From JAICLL01 sp035252155 (lineage in GTDB: Bacteria > Planctomycetota > Planctomycetia > Pirellulales > JAICIG01): DNA of 26,100 nucleotides. Numbering within the stretch: the first letter of the stretch is position 1; each line of letters opens with the position of its first letter. Both the position numbers and the translations under genes were made by a program. Below, piece by piece: positions 24,291 through 26,100 of this stretch. Under the pieces are notes generated by a model. It worked only from the letters and a program-made list of their open reading frames with translations. It did no database searches and had not been told where the DNA came from. Location: the NCBI GenBank assembly GCA_035252155.1, contig DATFDL010000795.1, positions 1 through 26,100 of the forward strand, written 5' to 3'.

Positions 24291-25907
24291 ATGCGAAAGC
24301 CCTCATTGACGCTTGCCGGATTATTGATCGGATTGCTGCTCGCGCCGCCCGTTCGTGCCGACGACGAAGGCCAGGCGGACCTCGATCAGGCGATCCAAAC
24401 GAAACTGAATGCCGAAACGCTCGTCGAACTAGGCAAGGTGATCGAGCTATGCCAGAGTGCCCTGGAAAAGGGCCTCGATGACGAGAACACCAAGTTTTGC
24501 AAAAAGCTACTGGCCTCGACGCTCTACCAGCGGGCCGATGTGGTGAGCAGCACGCTGTTCGACGGCTCGCCGTTGGGGATGCCGCCCGCCCAGCGGCTGC
24601 GTGTCGCCGTGAACGAGCTGGAACGCTCGCTCGAATACGATGCCGACCAGGCGGACGCCAATTTACTCTTGGGCAAGTTGCGAGTGTTGAGCGGCGAGGC
24701 AAAGCTCGCGCGCGAGGCCTTTGACAACGCCATCCGGCTGCTGGCCGACAACGATGCCCAGCGAGCCGAGGCCCTGCGCCTGCGTGCGGGCGTGCAGGAC
24801 AAGCTCGACGCGCGCCTGGCCGACCTGAACGAATCGATCCGGTTGGCCGCCGACGACCCCAAGGCCTTTACCGATCGCGGGCAAGTCTATCTCAGCCAGG
24901 GCAAGGCCGAGGAGGCGCTGGCCGATTTCGACGCCGCGTCGAAGCTCGACGCCGACGACGCGAACGTGGCCGAAGCCCGTGGCCTGGCGTTGGAGACGCT
25001 CAGGCGTTGGGACGAGGCACGAGCGGCGTTTTCGCGCGCGGCTGAGCTCTCGCCCGATTCGCCGGTGCCGCTGTTGCAACGCGCCCGGCTGAACGTCTTG
25101 GCCGGCGACCACGAGGCCGCGGCCGACGACGCCGCGGCAGCCCTGCGGATCGACCCCAATAATCTGTTCGGACTGTTGGTGCGGGCCCAAAGCCTGGCCC
25201 TGGCCGACAAGCCCGAAGAGGCCCTGCCCGAAGCCGAGCGGGCCTTGCAGGTGCAACCCGACTCGGATAACGCCGTGCAAGTCTGGGCCATGATCATCGA
25301 GAAGTGCGGCAAGACCAAGCAAACGATTAAGCAACTTGCCGCCGAGGTCGAGAACGACCCGGATGGCGCAACGGTCTGGACACAGCTTGCTCTGCTTTAC
25401 GCAGCGCAGAAACAAGTCGGCAAGGCGATCGAGGCTTTCACTCAGGCAATCAAGGCCGACAACACGCGGCCATTTCTCTACCGCATGCGGGCCGACGCTT
25501 ACCTGAGCGTCGGCGAGCAGCCGGCGGCGCTGGCCGATTACGAAGCGGCCATGCAGCTCGAACCCGACGACACCGGGGTGCTGAACAACCTGGCTTGGCT
25601 TCTGGCAACTTCTCCGGAGGAGAAGCTGCGCGACGGCCACCGGGCGATCAAGCTGGCCACCAAGGCGGGCGAACTGACGCACCACCGGCAGGCCCACATT
25701 CTGAGCACCATCGCCGCGGCGTATGCCGAGACGGGCGACTTTGCCACGGCCCGCCGTTGGTCGGCAAAAGCGGTCGAGCTCGGCGACGAGGGCCTGAAAG
25801 ACCAATTGCGCAAAGAGCTGGCCAGCTACGAGGACGAAAAACCCTGGCGCGAAAAACAAGGCGAGCCGGCCGAGCCGAAGCCGGGTGAGCCGGCCAAGCA
25901 ACCCTAG
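24291..25907 (+). CDS. Exported tetratricopeptide-repeat protein
   Basis: The protein has 538 aa from the ATG at 24291. An earlier in-frame ATG at 24186 is rejected because a clear signal peptide (MRKPSLTLAGLLIGLLLAPPVRA, cleavage before DDEG) begins at 24291. The mature part is made of repeated 34-residue helix pairs with the TPR signature (for example AEEALADFDAASKLDADDANVAEARG, partial; and PAALADYEAAMQLEPDDTGVLNNLAWLLA, partial), about ten repeats in all. The C-terminus is Pro/Glu/Lys-rich (EPKPGEPAKQP). TPR proteins bind other proteins; the partner is unknown. It follows the pump gene after 155 bp on the same strand and could be in its unit, but no sequence feature shows a functional link. 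Confidence 0.88.
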   Translation: MRKPSLTLAGLLIGLLLAPPVRADDEGQADLDQAIQTKLNAETLVELGKVIELCQSALEKGLDDENTKFCKKLLASTLYQRADVVSSTLFDGSPLGMPPAQRLRVAVNELERSLEYDADQADANLLLGKLRVLSGEAKLAREAFDNAIRLLADNDAQRAEALRLRAGVQDKLDARLADLNESIRLAADDPKAFTDRGQVYLSQGKAEEALADFDAASKLDADDANVAEARGLALETLRRWDEARAAFSRAAELSPDSPVPLLQRARLNVLAGDHEAAADDAAAALRIDPNNLFGLLVRAQSLALADKPEEALPEAERALQVQPDSDNAVQVWAMIIEKCGKTKQTIKQLAAEVENDPDGATVWTQLALLYAAQKQVGKAIEAFTQAIKADNTRPFLYRMRADAYLSVGEQPAALADYEAAMQLEPDDTGVLNNLAWLLATSPEEKLRDGHRAIKLATKAGELTHHRQAHILSTIAAAYAETGDFATARRWSAKAVELGDEGLKDQLRKELASYEDEKPWREKQGEPAEPKPGEPAKQP

Positions 25908-25983
25908 TATTCGGTCAGTCATATGTATGAGCAGTGGAACGATGCGTCTGGGTGCCACCCAATGCCGATCACAGAAGGTGTCT

Positions 25984-26100
25984 TTATGCTGCCGTAAGTA
26001 GTTTGTCGCGTAGTGCTTTTTGTTTTTCGTTAAGGGTGCGAATTTTGGGCGGCCCCGGCGGCTTGTGTGGCTTCCGGCGCGGCCAGTCGCGGACTGCCTT
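25984..26100 (-). CDS. C-terminal end of an unidentified minus-strand gene (partial)
   Basis: A minus-strand frame enters from the right edge and stops with TAA at 25984-25986. The 38 visible residues are basic and Pro-rich, ending in a helical tail (IRTLNEKQKALRDKLLTAA). The composition is plausible for a real protein end, such as a DNA-binding or transposase tail, but no family can be named from so little. It converges with the TPR gene, with a 76-bp gap. Confidence 0.5.
   Translation of the reverse strand, partial: KAVRDWPRRKPHKPPGPPKIRTLNEKQKALRDKLLTAA

Noticed and set aside
22432..25958. Minus-strand open frames of 477 and 431 codons opposite the RND pump and TPR genes
   Set aside because: They are antisense shadows of clearly identified genes and show no family features.

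Overview
The window looks like chromosomal DNA from a planctomycete, most likely of the Pirellulales type. This is inferred from GC-rich coding DNA, large proteins with Ala/Pro/Glu-rich linkers, few Shine-Dalgarno sites, short palindromic repeats between genes, (GGGTTCA)n arrays, and several orphan membrane or regulatory proteins. No rRNA, tRNA, CRISPR array, complete insertion sequence or phage gene was seen.

Left half (1-15033), all on the minus strand and read right to left: a large kinase-fold protein with a long C-terminal extension; a 1449-residue GAP1-N2-type protein with one membrane span; a 485-residue membrane-anchored protein of no recognised family; a TerY-like vWA protein with an intact metal site; a tandem vWA protein whose two metal sites are both degenerate; a PP2C phosphatase with an acidic tail; a small antitoxin-like protein; and a membrane vWA protein with several further membrane segments and a possible FHA-like fold, which runs off the left edge. 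Kinase, PP2C and TerY-like vWA together form the core of what is known as the TerY-P triad. Here that core is enlarged with extra vWA domains, membrane proteins and a GAP1 protein. A plausible model, not shown by the sequence, is a reversible phosphorylation switch that controls a vWA-scaffolded complex at the membrane. The Ras-like GTPase usually expected near GAP1 proteins is not in the window and may lie further left.

Middle (15034-19549): nrdJ, the B12-dependent ribonucleotide reductase, has a good intrinsic terminator behind it. In front of it is a promoter overlapped by two NrdR-box-like palindromes exactly 32 bp apart. A small helical orphan gene follows.

Right part (19550-26100): a two-gene RND efflux system on the plus strand (lipoprotein adaptor and HME/CusA-like pump, no outer-membrane channel in view), then an exported TPR protein, then the 3' end of an unidentified minus-strand gene.

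Several intergenic gaps hold palindromic repeats: two copies of a GTAGGGAACG element, one 30-bp inverted repeat around CTCGGGGCCTTGTGCCCCG, GGGTTCA heptamer arrays at two loci, and a 16-bp repeat at two loci. Some computed upstream starts only exist because reading frames run through these repeats, so later starts were chosen for the PP2C, tandem vWA and TPR genes.
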